Under the pieces are notes generated by a model. The model saw nothing but the letters and a program-made list of their open reading frames with translations, was not told the origin of the DNA and ran no database searches. 64,000 bases of DNA, taken from contig JXTB01000160.1 of assembly GCA_002914805.1 (NCBI GenBank), forward strand, positions 32,854 to 96,853, read 5' to 3'. Position numbers and translations under genes: made by a program. Source of the stretch: Parasponia andersonii (Eukaryota; Streptophyta; Magnoliopsida; Rosales; Cannabaceae). Of the stretch, positions 26,393 to 37,214 are shown piece by piece; within the stretch, counting starts at the first letter, position 1, and each line of letters starts with the position of its first letter.

Positions 26393-26842
26393 TGGTTTTA
26401 TCAAAACTTTTTTTTGAGAGGGTGTGCTAAAAAGGAAGAGTATGATTGATATAAAATATTTTAGTTATTTATTTTTTGCTCAAAATAGTGTTATTTATTT
26501 AATATTATTTATGGCATTTTCTTTTATTTTATATATGATTTGTTTTGTCGTAAATTAACTATTAATGGAGGGATGATAAGAGAAAGAAAAAAGAAAAAGA
26601 AATAGAGCCTCCTTAAACTTAAATGAGCATATTTCAACAAGAAATAATCAGTGCAAATGCCCAATATAATTTTACGATTTATAATTGAATTATACCCTAT
26701 TAGACCTAGTCTCTTAATTACATTTCAAACACAAATGTGTAAGTGCCATTAATAATAATCCTCGTCTCTTTTTTGAATTCTCTCTTTTATATCAAGTTAT
26801 CTTTTTAATCGAAATTTTGTTTTACTTCTAGTTCAAGAGAGA
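26393..26842. repeat. Duplicated flank, copy 2 (empty SINE site)
   Basis: Matches 11944-12604 without the SINE. The sequence AATAGAGCCTCCTTAAACTT near 26604-26623 is the empty counterpart of the SINE target in copy 1. Homology ends near 26842. Confidence 0.75.
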
Positions 26843-28191
26843 ATAACTAGATCTCTACGAGATGTCTCTTATCGATCTTGAAACTTGCACACATTGTAGT
26901 CTGTATCGTCTTCTGCCTTATTAAATTTAACATCTATATTCAAACAATGAAATCTCATGGTAAATAGCAATATTACTAAAATCAGTTTATAATCTTTATA
27001 TCTTTTCTAATTTGTTTTAGATTTCAAATTTATTGGACTAATAATAGAAAAAATTCCTTTACTCGTATGATAAGGGATGTCAATTTCATCAAATATGATA
27101 TGCACTATGCTAAATTGCCTTGAATGGTACAGATTTTAACCATTATAAATGGTATAGGCTATGGGACAATGATTTCTTATTTAATATTTAATAGAATAGG
27201 ATGAGCTTAAGATCAAATGCCTTACCCAGACCTTAACTCGAATAATATGCCTTGAATTTAAAATAATTAAAAAATAAAACTAATAATATTTATTGTTATT
27301 TACTAATATAAGTTAGGTTTTATAATATCCCACCGTCATTTTATTTATAATTTCTTTGATTCTCTCTACCTACATTTCGTATTTTATTCATTTTTCTTAA
27401 TATTACCAAATTAGAATTTCAATTGATTTAAGCTAAAATTAGAGTTTTTATGAATTTAACTTCAATTTATGTTTTTTATGCTGTATTTAAACTTTTAAAT
27501 TATTTGGGCTAGTATATGATTTAATTGGCTCAATATGACGGTTCCAAATGGGGACTCTCATAAATGAGTAACTTGTAGGAGGCATAATAGTAAATATATC
27601 ATTGTATATTAGTGATAAATGAGTAATATTTGTTTTTGAGGTCGTGATCATGAATAAGTTTTGTACCACTTTATATGGTGATAAATCAACAATTTATGAG
27701 ATCGAGGTAAATAAATAATATATTACCTCATAATATAAATAAATAAGTAATTTATCAAGGTTATAGTAGTAAATATACCATAGTAAATAAGTTATATGTT
27801 TTTGAGGTTATGTAATATACCATTTCATAATAGTCAAAAATAAGTAATATATCGGGTATAATGGTAAATATTCTATTATGTATAAGTGATAGATTTTTTT
27901 GACGTCATAGTAAATAAATAATAAATTAGTTTATATTTTATTAAAAAATAAACTAATTTATAATAGCGGTAGGTAAGTAATTTATCAGGAGTATAATGGT
28001 ATATTCTTATCATTACTATTAATAGAAAAGATATACTTGTTCATCAAAAAGGGATATACTAAAGAGGAAATTTGATTTTTTGTGATAATTTTTTCTAAAA
28101 AAAATTAAAAAATCTTAGAATTTAAAATTGTACTTAAAAATCCTTGATTTAATTATAAAAATATGACTTTTAGAATTATTTAGAAAAATAT
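26843..28191. repeat. Spacer with a degenerate minisatellite-like tract
   Basis: No gene seen. Between about 27540 and 28020 phrases such as AATAAGTAAT(A/T)TATC and TAATGGTAAATAT recur irregularly (near 27568, 27622, 27754, 27841, 27975), suggesting an old AT-rich tandem repeat. The rest is ordinary AT-rich spacer. Confidence 0.4.
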
Positions 28192-29206
28192 TGTTATCCC
28201 AATATTAGCTAATCCAAGAAGGGGGTGAATTAGGTTTTAAAAATTTTTGCAAACTTTTCTTGATAAACAAGTAAATTACACAAGTAATGATAATAACAAA
28301 TAAAAATAGTTAAAAGCTTGCACAAGCTCACTATAAATAAATTAAAAAGATATGAATAGATAAATGCAAATATTATTTTTACGAGATTTAATAAACATGA
28401 TAGTTTGTCTACATCCCCGGCTCTTGGCAATCTGCTTCGAGCTTCCCATAATTGGATTAAGAGAATGAGATTGACCGACCCTTATACACAACAAGTGATT
28501 TCTTCTTAGGTACACTCACGTCTTTAAAATAGGTATGAATCTGACTCTATCACCCCTAATTCAGATTGTTTAGACTCCGGTGCTAATCTCACTTAAACCA
28601 GGTTGTTTATGAATCTGGTGTCAATCTTAACTCACAAATATAATTTTAGTTTTCGTTGATACACTCAACTAGAATTTCTCTTAAGAATATAATTGATACA
28701 AAGTATACCTAGAAAGAATAAATAATAACACAAGATATGATCTAGTTTAGCCCAAATGATTTTTATGAAAAAGTGGATTAATTGAAAGTTTGATTCACAA
28801 AAGATAATTTGAACAACTTGAAACTATATTTAAAGCAATGTAAGAATATTCAAAAGTTATTTCAAGTGTTAGAAAAGATTTTATTTATAAACTTGAATGA
28901 AAATTAGTTATTTTAGACTGTTTGACAAATAATCAATCATTTTCGGTAGACCGAAAATACATTTTTGGTAGACTGAAAATACTAGCCGTTAAAAGTGCGC
29001 TTCTAACAGTCAAATTCAAAAAGCTGTAAAAGTTTAGATAGGGGAATCGGTCGGCCGATTCTGAAGACCAGTCTGATGAAAAGACCTAAGAGCTTTTTCT
29101 GAATTTTATTTCAAGTCTTTTCAATTATTTTCAAAATGTGATTTTGTAATTTGATTTTATAGATAATATAGAAAGTATAGAGATTCATAAATCAATTTAA
29201 AAACTT
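28192..29206 (-). repeat. Partial copia LTR, same family as the 49.7-kb element
   Basis: On the minus strand this matches the 3' two-thirds of the LTR at 49677-51001, including TTTTTAAAACCTAATTCACC near its end, the CACTGG/GATTCATAA-like repeats and the AGATCATATCTTGTG block. It begins (plus strand) TGTTATCCC, the complement of the LTR end, and runs into a gap. It is a solo or truncated LTR in the opposite orientation to the full element. Confidence 0.75.
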
Positions 29207-29352
29207 NNNNNNNNNNNNNNNNNNNNNNNNNNNNNNNNNNNNNNNNNNNNNNNNNNNNNNNNNNNNNNNNNNNNNNNNNNNNNNNNNNNNNNNNNNNNNN
29301 NNNNNNNNNNNNNNNNNNNNNNNNNNNNNNNNNNNNNNNNNNNNNNNNNNNN
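29207..29352. other. Assembly gap (146 N)
   Basis: Unknown sequence, probably hiding the remaining end of the copia LTR fragment. Confidence 1.
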
Positions 29353-29990
29353 TGTTAGACATTCTTCTGAAACAGATCCGAAAGATTGTAGGTGCGAATA
29401 ATCACCAATAGTTGTATCGAAAATCTTGGCCAAGGGCATGGCATCTCACGGTATAGCAGGACCTTGAAGAAATTTGAAGACTTTGATGTTTGCTTATCAT
29501 TTTATTTTTCTACCTTATTTGGTTATTAATGAAACTTGATGATAGAGAAGAAGAAAATTATTCACTGTTAGAATCAGAAGTACTAAGGGTGGAAATATGC
29601 ACTTTGAACTGAGTGAAACCTTTAACAAACTCAGTGGATATTTTGAATTGGTAATGGTGGCAAAAAACAAAATGTTCAAATAAATAAGATTTGAAGTATC
29701 CAACGCCCGTTGCTAGAACTATGTCTTCTTCACTATTTTCCAGAATTTGACTTGGGTTCTTTTGTTCGTAGTATAATTGTTTTGTTCTCCTCTGTCTCTC
29801 TTTTTTTCCATTAGTAGGATAGAAATATTTAAGGAGAGTTCTCTATTTCTGTAACTAAAATGATACGTAGTGAATGTTTTTTTTTTTTTTTTGCCCCTTA
29901 ATTATGTAAAATTGACAAGTAATTATATACTATGGCCACGGTTCCCATACCTGATAGGAATTTTACTTTTTCATTTCTCTTTTTATTTGA
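29353..29990. other. Unassigned sequence after the gap
   Basis: On the minus strand a short open stretch (DAMPLAKIFDTTIGDYSH at about 29386-29440) is less AT-rich than its surroundings and could be a gene fragment, but I do not recognise it. The rest, to 29990, is spacer. A pyrimidine-rich run (29965-29996) leads into the exon-like fragment. Confidence 0.3.
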
Positions 29991-29999
29991 TTAGATTAT

Positions 30000-30236
30000 G
30001 CGGCGTATAAGAGAACAGTGGCAGCAGTAGAACCTAGAGCTGTGTGGCAAAGAACAGCAAATCGTTGCTTTGTCTAGGGAGATGCCAAAAGAGCTCTCAA
30101 GTTAGATCATCTTTAATATCTATACAAGCTAATTCAAGACCTGCAGCACTGACCGATGTTGCCAGATCATCCCATTGTTGGTTTCATGCCTCTAAACAGG
30201 AGGTAGCAGTGGCGTACAAGCAAGAGGTTGGCAGCA
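30000..30236 (+). pseudogene. Exon-like fragment of a plant gene of unknown function
   Basis: One frame reads AAYKRTVAAVEPRAVWQRTA, then NRCFV, a TAG where Gln is expected, and GDAKRA. A second frame further on reads PDHPIVGFMPLNRR. These strings resemble a conserved plant protein of unknown function as I remember it; this was not checked by search. The block is preceded by a pyrimidine tract plus AG (TTTTTATTTGATTAG) and followed by AAG|GTAGGT, like an internal exon with its splice sites. The nonsense codon and frame change make it a pseudogene or a piece captured by a transposon. The unbroken 87-codon frame over 30044-30307 is in a different frame and is probably chance. Confidence 0.45.
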
Positions 30237-30301
30237 AGGTAGGTGGCTGGTGTTTTCTAAAGAATTTTTGTGGTTTCGGTATAAAAAAAAGATACCTTAT
30301 T

Positions 30302-30425
30302 TACTAAAATATCACTGTACTTTTTAGCTTCCAAAGTATTTAGAAAAATGTCATGAAAGGTCCTACTAAAATATTACTGTACTTTTTAGCTTTCAAAGTA
30401 TTTAGAAAAATGTCATGAAAGGTCC
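30302..30425. repeat. 62-bp tandem duplication
   Basis: Two units (30302-30363 and 30364-30425), each starting TACTAAAATAT and ending AAAGGTCC, differ at about two positions. Non-coding. Confidence 0.85.
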
Positions 30426-30629
30426 TACAGAATTTTTTTTATTTTTGAAAAATCATAAATTTAGTAATATTTTTTAAAAAATAGGTATAAGTGTCCAAAA
30501 CTCTTAAAAAATAAACATAATTTCATAGGAGATTGTTAAAGAGTTACAGAAGCAATTATCACTTTTTTTAAATGTTTAACTAAATTTACCACCACTATTA
30601 GATTTTATCACTTTTAAGAGGAAATTAAT

Positions 30630-30895
30630 CAATAATCTGTCAAGAATTCCTCAAGAATATATCAAGAATTCCTCGAGAATCTGTCAAGATTTCGATCGAC
30701 ATCAAGAATCTGTCAAGAATTTATCAAGAATCTATTAAGATTGTCAAGAATCCATCAAGAATTCATCAAAAGTTCTTAAAATCACCGTCGATGTCAAAAA
30801 TTCATCAAGAATTCGTCAAAGCTTTATCAATAATATGTTAAGATTATTGCTGACGTCGAGAATCATTCAAAAATTCATCAAGATCTTTAAAAATT
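30630..30895. repeat. Degenerate 10-12 bp minisatellite
   Basis: About twenty variants of TCAAGAATTC or GTCAAGAATC follow one another with small length changes, interrupted by CGATCGACA- and CGTCGATGTC-like phrases. The repeat does not keep a reading frame, so it is probably not coding. Confidence 0.7.
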
Positions 30896-31034
30896 CATTT
30901 TTTTTTAAAAAAGTAGTATAGTGGTAGATTTAATTAATAAGAAAAAAGGTAGAGTACAACTACATTGTTTGATAACAAAATGACCCAATAAACCGAGACT
31001 TTTGTTTGGCATTCTTTTTAAAGAGCAATCAATT

Positions 31035-31130
31035 GTATGCAGTTACTTTCATCAATTAAAATAAACAAAGAAGAACTAGTACTAAGTAAAAGTAAGTAAA
31101 TAAAGCGATTAAAACTCACGCGATACTAAA
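31035..31130 (-). pseudogene. 3'-flank relic of a lost RING-H2 copy
   Basis: The block TACTTTCATCAATTAA...AAAACTCACGCG matches sequence on the 3' side of the other RING genes: 31779-31852 (beside 32005-32724), 33213-33306 (beside the 33-kb fragment) and 58513-58590 (beside 58686-59402). Here no coding part follows, so it marks a further duplicate whose gene is gone. Confidence 0.5.
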
Positions 31131-31319
31131 TTAAAGTAAATTTTTGGGATTATATTGAATTTGAAAGTGCCCTTTTTAATTTTCATTTGTAGAGTTCTTT
31201 ATAATTTGAGAGAATATAAGACTTTTTGGATTAGGAAACTAAGAAGGAAAAGAAAATGGCATTTAGAAGTCAAGAAGCAACGCAATCATGTATATTTATG
31301 GTCGTAAATTTGAAAATAC

Positions 31320-31470
31320 CAGATTCTCATTTACTTTCGGCCGAGTAGTTGTCTGGGCTTGGCCCCAAAGTAAAGCTCTAAGACAACTTTACCCTATGGG
31401 TTAAAAGATTTGGCTGGGTATCAAACTATAACACGCTGTGAAGTGTCAATGGTAGATTTAGAAGATATTT
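31320..31470. repeat. Duplicated intergenic block of the RING cluster, copy 1
   Basis: The order GGCCGAGTAG...CTTGG...AAAGTAAA...ATCAAACTA..AACACGCTGT also occurs at 32890-33015, and a diverged version lies near 44330-44455. It always lies between RING copies, so gene plus intergenic block form the tandem duplication unit. Confidence 0.6.
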
Positions 31471-32004
31471 CGAAGCTCGAGGGAAAAACCATAATTAATT
31501 GAATAATATTAGGCACCATTCACAGTCTATTACTATTACTAGTTAATGATAATTATAATTTAAATGATAATTATAATTTAAATAAAACTTAAGTTAGAAC
31601 AAATTTATTAATTAAATTATTTAATAACAAACATACATATTATTATGGTGCTAAATACTATTAGTATCTTATCGTATTGTTCTTAATTAATTTCGTAGGA
31701 AAATTGAGAATTCGGCGGCACAAACTCTTGCAGTGAATTGTTTTTCCCCTCCAAAAAGGAATCTTTATTAATACTTTCATCTCAATTAATCAAACAAGAT
31801 CAAAAACTAAAATTAAAACAATAAAATATATTAAATGATCGAAACTCATCATTTTCTTCCTTCCAATTAAAAGAAGAAAAGAAACCAACATTGTTTAGAG
31901 TTAGATTAAAAAGAAAAATTATAGTATCCCTCGTAAAAAAAGGGTTAAGAAATTAGTGTCTATACATAATTCTAAATATAAAATTCTAACTAATTAAGTA
32001 ATTG

Positions 32005-32724
32005 CTAGTTAGGTATTTCAAAGCGGCACAAGGGGCAAAACTTGCTGTTTTCCAACCACTTTACAATGCAATCTCCATGAAAGAGGTGAGAACATGGCAA
32101 CTTAGTCGCTTCCGAACCAACCAAAACGCCCTCTAAACAAACTGCACATGAAACCTGCACCGCTCGATCATCATCAATTCTTACCCTCTCCAAACCCTCA
32201 ATCGACTCTCTACTCGCCGCCACGAAACCAATCACAACCGTCCGATCATCTTCACCACTCGTACCGTACTCGTCATCCGACGGTTCACTAGCGGGCAGCT
32301 CATCCACGTAAACATCAATATCCACTCTTACACGCAAAACCCTATACCTCAAACTATGATCTAATTCGTTCCACATCGTACGGCCGCAACTAACAATCTC
32401 ATCCGTTATGAAAGGGAGGGAAGACGGGACGTGGAGATCCGCAAGCAAGGCGCCTATGGCTGCTCTGGCCTCGTTGACGTCCATCAGTTTCTCCAGTGGG
32501 AGTGGTAAGGTGTGCGAAAAAACGACAGATTCTTCGGTGTCGTTGTAGATTAGGGTTTCGTCTTCATCGTCGTCGTCGTCGGAGAGCGGGGCACGAGTAA
32601 ACTTTGCGAGTACGTGGATCAAGAAAGTAGCAGGAGTAGAGTTTGGGGAAGAAGATTCATCGAGTATCTCGTAGTAAGGGCACACTTGGTAGTGCGGATC
32701 GCCCATCAGTTGAGGAGAATCCAT
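32005..32724 (-). CDS. RING-H2 finger protein, probable E3 ubiquitin ligase (family member 2)
   Basis: A single intact frame of 239 residues. The RING-H2 domain is at residues 193-233: CAVC, then CSHLFHGDC, then CPLC, with all eight zinc ligands, the Trp of VKWL, and Pro after the seventh ligand, as in active E3 ligases. Upstream is a family-specific region seen in the neighbouring copies: N-terminus SPQLMGDP; an acidic run of Asp/Glu (about 49-56) encoded by a GTC/GAC-type triplet repeat that could vary in length; LPLPLEKLM; SCGRTMW; and YRVLRVRVDIDVYVDELP. There is no membrane segment or signal peptide. The ATG at 32724 is the first in frame and is the start used by its relatives. This is the best-preserved member and probably the functional one. 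Substrate unknown. Confidence 0.85.
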   Translation of the reverse strand: MDSPQLMGDPHYQVCPYYEILDESSSPNSTPATFLIHVLAKFTRAPLSDDDDDEDETLIYNDTEESVVFSHTLPLPLEKLMDVNEARAAIGALLADLHVPSSLPFITDEIVSCGRTMWNELDHSLRYRVLRVRVDIDVYVDELPASEPSDDEYGTSGEDDRTVVIGFVAASRESIEGLERVRIDDDRAVQVSCAVCLEGVLVGSEATKLPCSHLFHGDCIVKWLENSKFCPLCRFEIPN

Positions 32725-32889
32725 CTAGAAGTAGGTCTAGATCGTAATAATACTGAATAAACGACTAAGACTACTATGATTAATTATATGGACCGACTGA
32801 GAAATTTATGTATACAGAGATGAGAGACAGAGAGAGAGCAAATTATAGGGTTTAGTTATTAATCCAATGCGTAAGTTTTTTCAAATCTC

Positions 32890-33015
32890 GGAGACTCATT
32901 AATTTATTGGCCGAGTAGACGTTATGAGACTTGGTCCCTAAGTAAACCTTAAATACAATTTTATCCTCACTTTTTAGATTTGATTGGACATCAAACTAAG
33001 AACACGCTGTCAAGC
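32890..33015. repeat. Duplicated intergenic block of the RING cluster, copy 2
   Basis: Matches 31320-31470 (GGCCGAGTAGACGTTATGAG, ..ATCAAACTAAGAACACGCTGT). It lies upstream of member 2 and on the 3' side of the disrupted fragment, which defines the tandem unit. Confidence 0.6.
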
Positions 33016-33445
33016 ATCCAAGTAGTTTTCTTCTCTTTTTTTTTTCCCCTTGAGAAATAACATCAAAGGAATTTTAGAATATTATTATTATTGTTGTCAT
33101 CAACAGATAATTCTGTTTAGTTTGATGGCACTTACTTAGAATTCAGATGGCAGCTCAAACTTCCAATAAGTCGATTTTTATTTTTTTCTTCCTGAAAAAC
33201 TAATCAATATATAGTAATACTTTCATCACAAATTAACTAGACAAGAAGAACAAAAATTATATCAATAAAATAATTAAACTAATAAAAAACTACGGAGACT
33301 CATTATCTATTTACTTCCTTCCTAAAGAAAAGAAACTTTTACATTCTTTTATTGTAACAAGATATAAAAAATTGATTCTACAGGATAAAACACATATATA
33401 TATATATCTATATATATATAAAACTCTGACTAATTAATTACAAGG

Positions 33446-33800
33446 CATTTTAAATCGCGGTAAGGAACAAAATTTGTTGTCTTGCAACCACTTAACAATG
33501 TAATTTTCATGGCGAAATGAGTTGGTTCAAATAGTAAGAATATCCATTATTTAGAATTTTGATTATAAGTTCGAGTCATATCGGGAGTAGACATGAAAAC
33601 CTATAATTCTTATTGGGGTGGGGTAGAAATTAGGTAGTAGTAAGTATTTTCCTTAAATTTATAATAAATGGAAGTTATTTGTTAAACTCAACATTTAAAA
33701 AAAAAAAAAAAAACAATGCAATCTTCGTGAAAAAAAAAGTGTGAACATGGTAACTAAATTATTTACCGGCTTCTGAACCAACCAAAACATCATACAAATA
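33446..33800 (-). pseudogene. RING-H2 C-terminal fragment split by a SINE
   Basis: Bases 33446-33510 and 33712-33800 together align with the 3' end of the 32005-32724 gene (AACCACTTAACAATG and GAACATGGTAAC correspond to CCACTTTACAATG and GAACATGGCAAC). A 201-bp SINE at 33511-33711 separates them. Upstream parts of the gene are missing, and point changes and an A-run break the frame. It cannot make a RING protein. Confidence 0.75.
33511..33711 (+). mobile_element. tRNA-derived SINE, copy 2, inside a RING fragment
   Basis: It aligns from end to end with the SINE at 12169-12371: GGCGAAATGAGTTGGTTCAA start, B box AAGTTCGAGTC, GTAGACATGAAAACC, GGTAGTAGTAAGTATTTTCC, poly(A) tail. The target duplications are AACAATGTAATTTTCAT (33494-33510) and AACAATGCAATCTTCGT (33712-33728), 14 of 17 identical. 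The target lies in RING coding sequence. Confidence 0.85.
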
Positions 33801-33984
33801 AATTGAAAAAAAGGAATGATTTGAATCTTAATTTTGTTACTATAAATTTTATAATAAAAAATTTTACTTACTTTTTGTATATACATATATTTTTTGAAAT
33901 AAAATCCTTTAATTCATTCTAATAATCAATCCAATAATATAGAATGGTAACAATAAGTAAGTACTCAAGCAAATCATTATATCA

Positions 33985-34400
33985 CACTACAAGAAAACCA
34001 ACTTTTCCCGACAGATTAAGGTTAGCTCGTAGAGGAAAGTGACATATACCGACGGGTTAACCAAATATCGTCATCAAATGATGGCATAAAAAATCAACTT
34101 TTGGGACTTTTATACTGACAGGCTACTCGTCGGTATATATTAAATATACCGATACATGATTAACTTTTCGTCAGTGAAAAGTATGTGAAAAAAATCCGGA
34201 TTTTTTCCCGCGAATATTAATTTTTGGGCACCAATATTTTTTTACATCAGAAAAAATCATTTTATAAAAGTACATTTACCGATGGATTTATGTTATCCGT
34301 CGGGGGAAAGTCTTCCTTTAAAGTTAAAACACAGTCATTTTTATATAGTCATATTTTTTAAAAAACATTCACCGACGGAAAATATTGACCCGTCAGTAAA
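33985..34400 (+). repeat. Left CACTA terminal and subterminal repeats
   Basis: After the CACTACAAG end, motifs such as ATACCGACGGG, CGTCGGTATAT, ATACCGATAC, CCGTCGGG, ACCGACGGA and CCGTCAGTAAA appear about every 30-60 bp in both orientations. These match the motif set in the right end. Confidence 0.75.
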
Positions 34401-34434
34401 TGTTATCTTATTAACCAACTCTAAATCATGTTTC

Positions 34435-34559
34435 TCTCACTTTATTCTCAGCCGCTACTCGATTCATTCTCAGCCGTTGTTTCCCCCTCTCTCTCTCGCT
34501 TCATTCTCAGTCATTGTCTCCCTCTCTCTCTCTCTCGCTTCATTCTCAGCCGCTATCTG

Positions 34560-34591
<32 letters not shown>

Positions 34592-34600
34592 GTGAATATC
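34435..34600 (+). repeat. CT-rich repeat in the 5' region of the CACTA element
   Basis: Four or five copies of (C)TTCATTCTCAGCCG are separated by (CT)n runs, giving irregular units of about 40-55 bp. CT-rich leaders are common near plant transcription starts, so this may be the promoter-proximal 5' UTR. The open frame over 34282-34617 through this tract is not considered a gene. Confidence 0.6.
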
Positions 34601-34881
34601 CCAAATCTCCTTCTTAGTTTTTGCTGGAAAAAAATCCATCAAAACTTTACAGTTTCTGCTAATTTCTTTGATCCCGAATAGTAAGTTCAATTCTCTTTTT
34701 TTTTAAAAAAAAAAAAAATTAAAATTCTAATATCATTTCACTGATTATTTTTATTCATTGCTAATTTTGTTTTTGAGTTCTGGTTCTATCTAATTTATAG
34801 AGAAAAGGAACTGTTAGTTTTTTAGGGCTTGTCTGTTTTGAATTTTAATATGGATAAGAAGAAGTTGGCTTTGATTAAATC

Positions 34882-35009
34882 TTGATTGCTATGGCCATTA
34901 TTATTTTGTAATTTGATTTACCGTACAGTAATAATGGGTTCTTCGTTGATTGCTATGGCCATTATTATTTTGTAATTTGATTTACCGTACAGTAATAATG
35001 GGTTCTTCG
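34882..35009 (+). repeat. 64-bp perfect tandem duplication
   Basis: The unit at 34882-34945 (TTGATTGCTATGGCC...GGGTTCTTCG) is repeated without change at 34946-35009. It lies in non-coding CACTA sequence; perfect identity suggests a recent event or an assembly join. Confidence 0.9.
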
Positions 35010-37214
35010 TCATTAGCAGTAGGAAGGGTATTGTTATCCAAGATTTTAAGTTGTTTTTTTTCTTTGAATTACTAGATTAAATTTGAGTTATTGTGCTATT
35101 ATATGTATATGATTATTTAATCAATTTGATTTTCCTAATTTGTTTCGTCAGAAAGCTTAAAAGGGTATGCTAGATTTTTTCGTTTTTTTTTTTTGTGGTG
35201 TATGCCAGATTTTCATACATAGTATAAGCCCCAAAGACACATGCACTGGTTCTACAATATAACCTTGTACTAATTGCTTAAGAGTACACACAAAAACCAT
35301 TTGATGATATTAAGTGTGGAAAGACATAAAATTGTCTTAAATTTTTGCACACTAACGGATATATATTATCCTTTTTAAAACATTTAAGCAGGTTTCCTTT
35401 GTTTTTCTCTATAGAAGTTAGAATACGTGGATAATTTAAGTAGTAAATGAAGTAATGATTGTTGGTGTGTTTTAAAGCTAGTACAACTCATCCCTTTTTT
35501 TTTTTCATTTTAATTCTGTTGAGCTGATTAAAAACCATTACAACTAGGAAAATCTTTTCCATGAAAATTTTTAAGTGACTTGTTGTAATGCGGATTGATA
35601 ATTTTTGCCTTGATTGAATTCATTTATAGGGTACAATTTTTCGAAAAATCGTATTTATTGAATTCATTTATTGGGTACAATTTGAGTTGTTGTGCTATTA
35701 TATATATTTAAGGCTTGATTTGAAGTCTATAGGGCAAAATACAAAAAGTTTCTAGCTCAAGTGAAATTGTCTATAAAGAGCATCTGGTAGTCTTAATTTG
35801 TGGAATTTCGTCTCTTTAAACCTAAAAAATACTCATTTTGAAACGGAGATAAAACGAGTTTTACCCAAATAGAACCTTTATACCGAAGTTGATACCTAAA
35901 CAGATGTTAAAAGGAACATCAAAAGTTTACAATCTTTTTCATTTATATTTGGTAGGATGAAGAGAAAAATTAGGAAGAGAAAGATATATTAAAATAAACC
36001 TAGGTGATCAGAAATTAGAGAGGAATGATATCATGACTTTCCTCTTGTGAAGTTTGGTATGGAAGGAAGAAGAGAACAAAAATCAATTTTCAATTCTTAT
36101 CTCCTTTGTTGGGTAAAAAATTAAAAGACTAGTGAAATGAAAGGATTTCATATCCATAATTAATGTGAATGTTTTATTTATATTAGAATCATTCTGCTTT
36201 CACAGATAATCTTCCAATTTTTTGAAGGCTGACTTATTTGGTGTTATTAAATCCCTATTCACTTTATTCTCTCTTGATACAAGATTTTCTTTCTTGCTCT
36301 TTTTTACGTAGTTGTCTCTATATATCACATTCATATAAAGTAAAGGTAACCACTTTTTTCAAATAGGAATCCGTGGTTCACACATACCACTTTTTAAAAA
36401 CAAATTTCTTTTAAGTTGTTGGGTGTGATAAAAAATATGTTGCTTTTATTTCGTACGTGAAAGAAGTAACGAGGGTGCTAAATTTAATCCTTTTTTTTTA
36501 ATTCTCATATCTTACAAGAATTTTATTCTTTAAAATACTATTAAAAAATAATATATTGGAATCGATTTAGAATTAAAATATCTGTTTACTCATTCTCATT
36601 CTAAATAAGAGGTCGAACTAGCCCTAACAGAGTATTTGAAAAATAGGCTTAGCAGAAAAATGATCTAACAAAAAATACCTACGTGTCATACATTTACACT
36701 GATGGTTCTGTCAATTCACTTACTTCTTCATAGTTACCTCGAGGTTGATCCAAAAATAAATAATTACAATTACTAGAAGAATCGGCGGGTATCAATTACA
36801 TGTCTAAGTGTCACTTCATTTGATTATCTCGCCTAGAGAATACAGAAAAAAACTATTCTTTTTTGTCAATAACAATTTGTGTAGTTCGTTATTCGAACTC
36901 TTTTTGTACATTGATTGGTCTTTGTTTGGTTCGATTTTGAAAGAAATGTACAGACGACCCGCGCATTAATCCTTTGGATATGGATTCTCATATGGAAGTC
37001 AATTACCAATATCACATGAGTATGGGCACTATATAGGCACTATATAGTTACCAATATCTAAAACTGTATGAGAAATACTTTATATTTTTACTCACTAGTA
37101 TCTATTGATTGTTGGGCATTTATGTTTGTTTGGTAGATTTTTTTTCTAGTTTTTATAGTTATCTATATATTTTAATTTTACATCTAATTTGTATTATAAT
37201 GTAGGTGATTTTGT

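Noticed and set aside
30630..30895. CRISPR-like repeated words
   Set aside because: Repeats are short, variable and contiguous without constant-length spacers, and the DNA is plant nuclear. It is a minisatellite.
34282..34617. 111-codon frame rich in Ser and Leu
   Set aside because: It runs through the CT microsatellite and subterminal repeats of the CACTA element; no domain.
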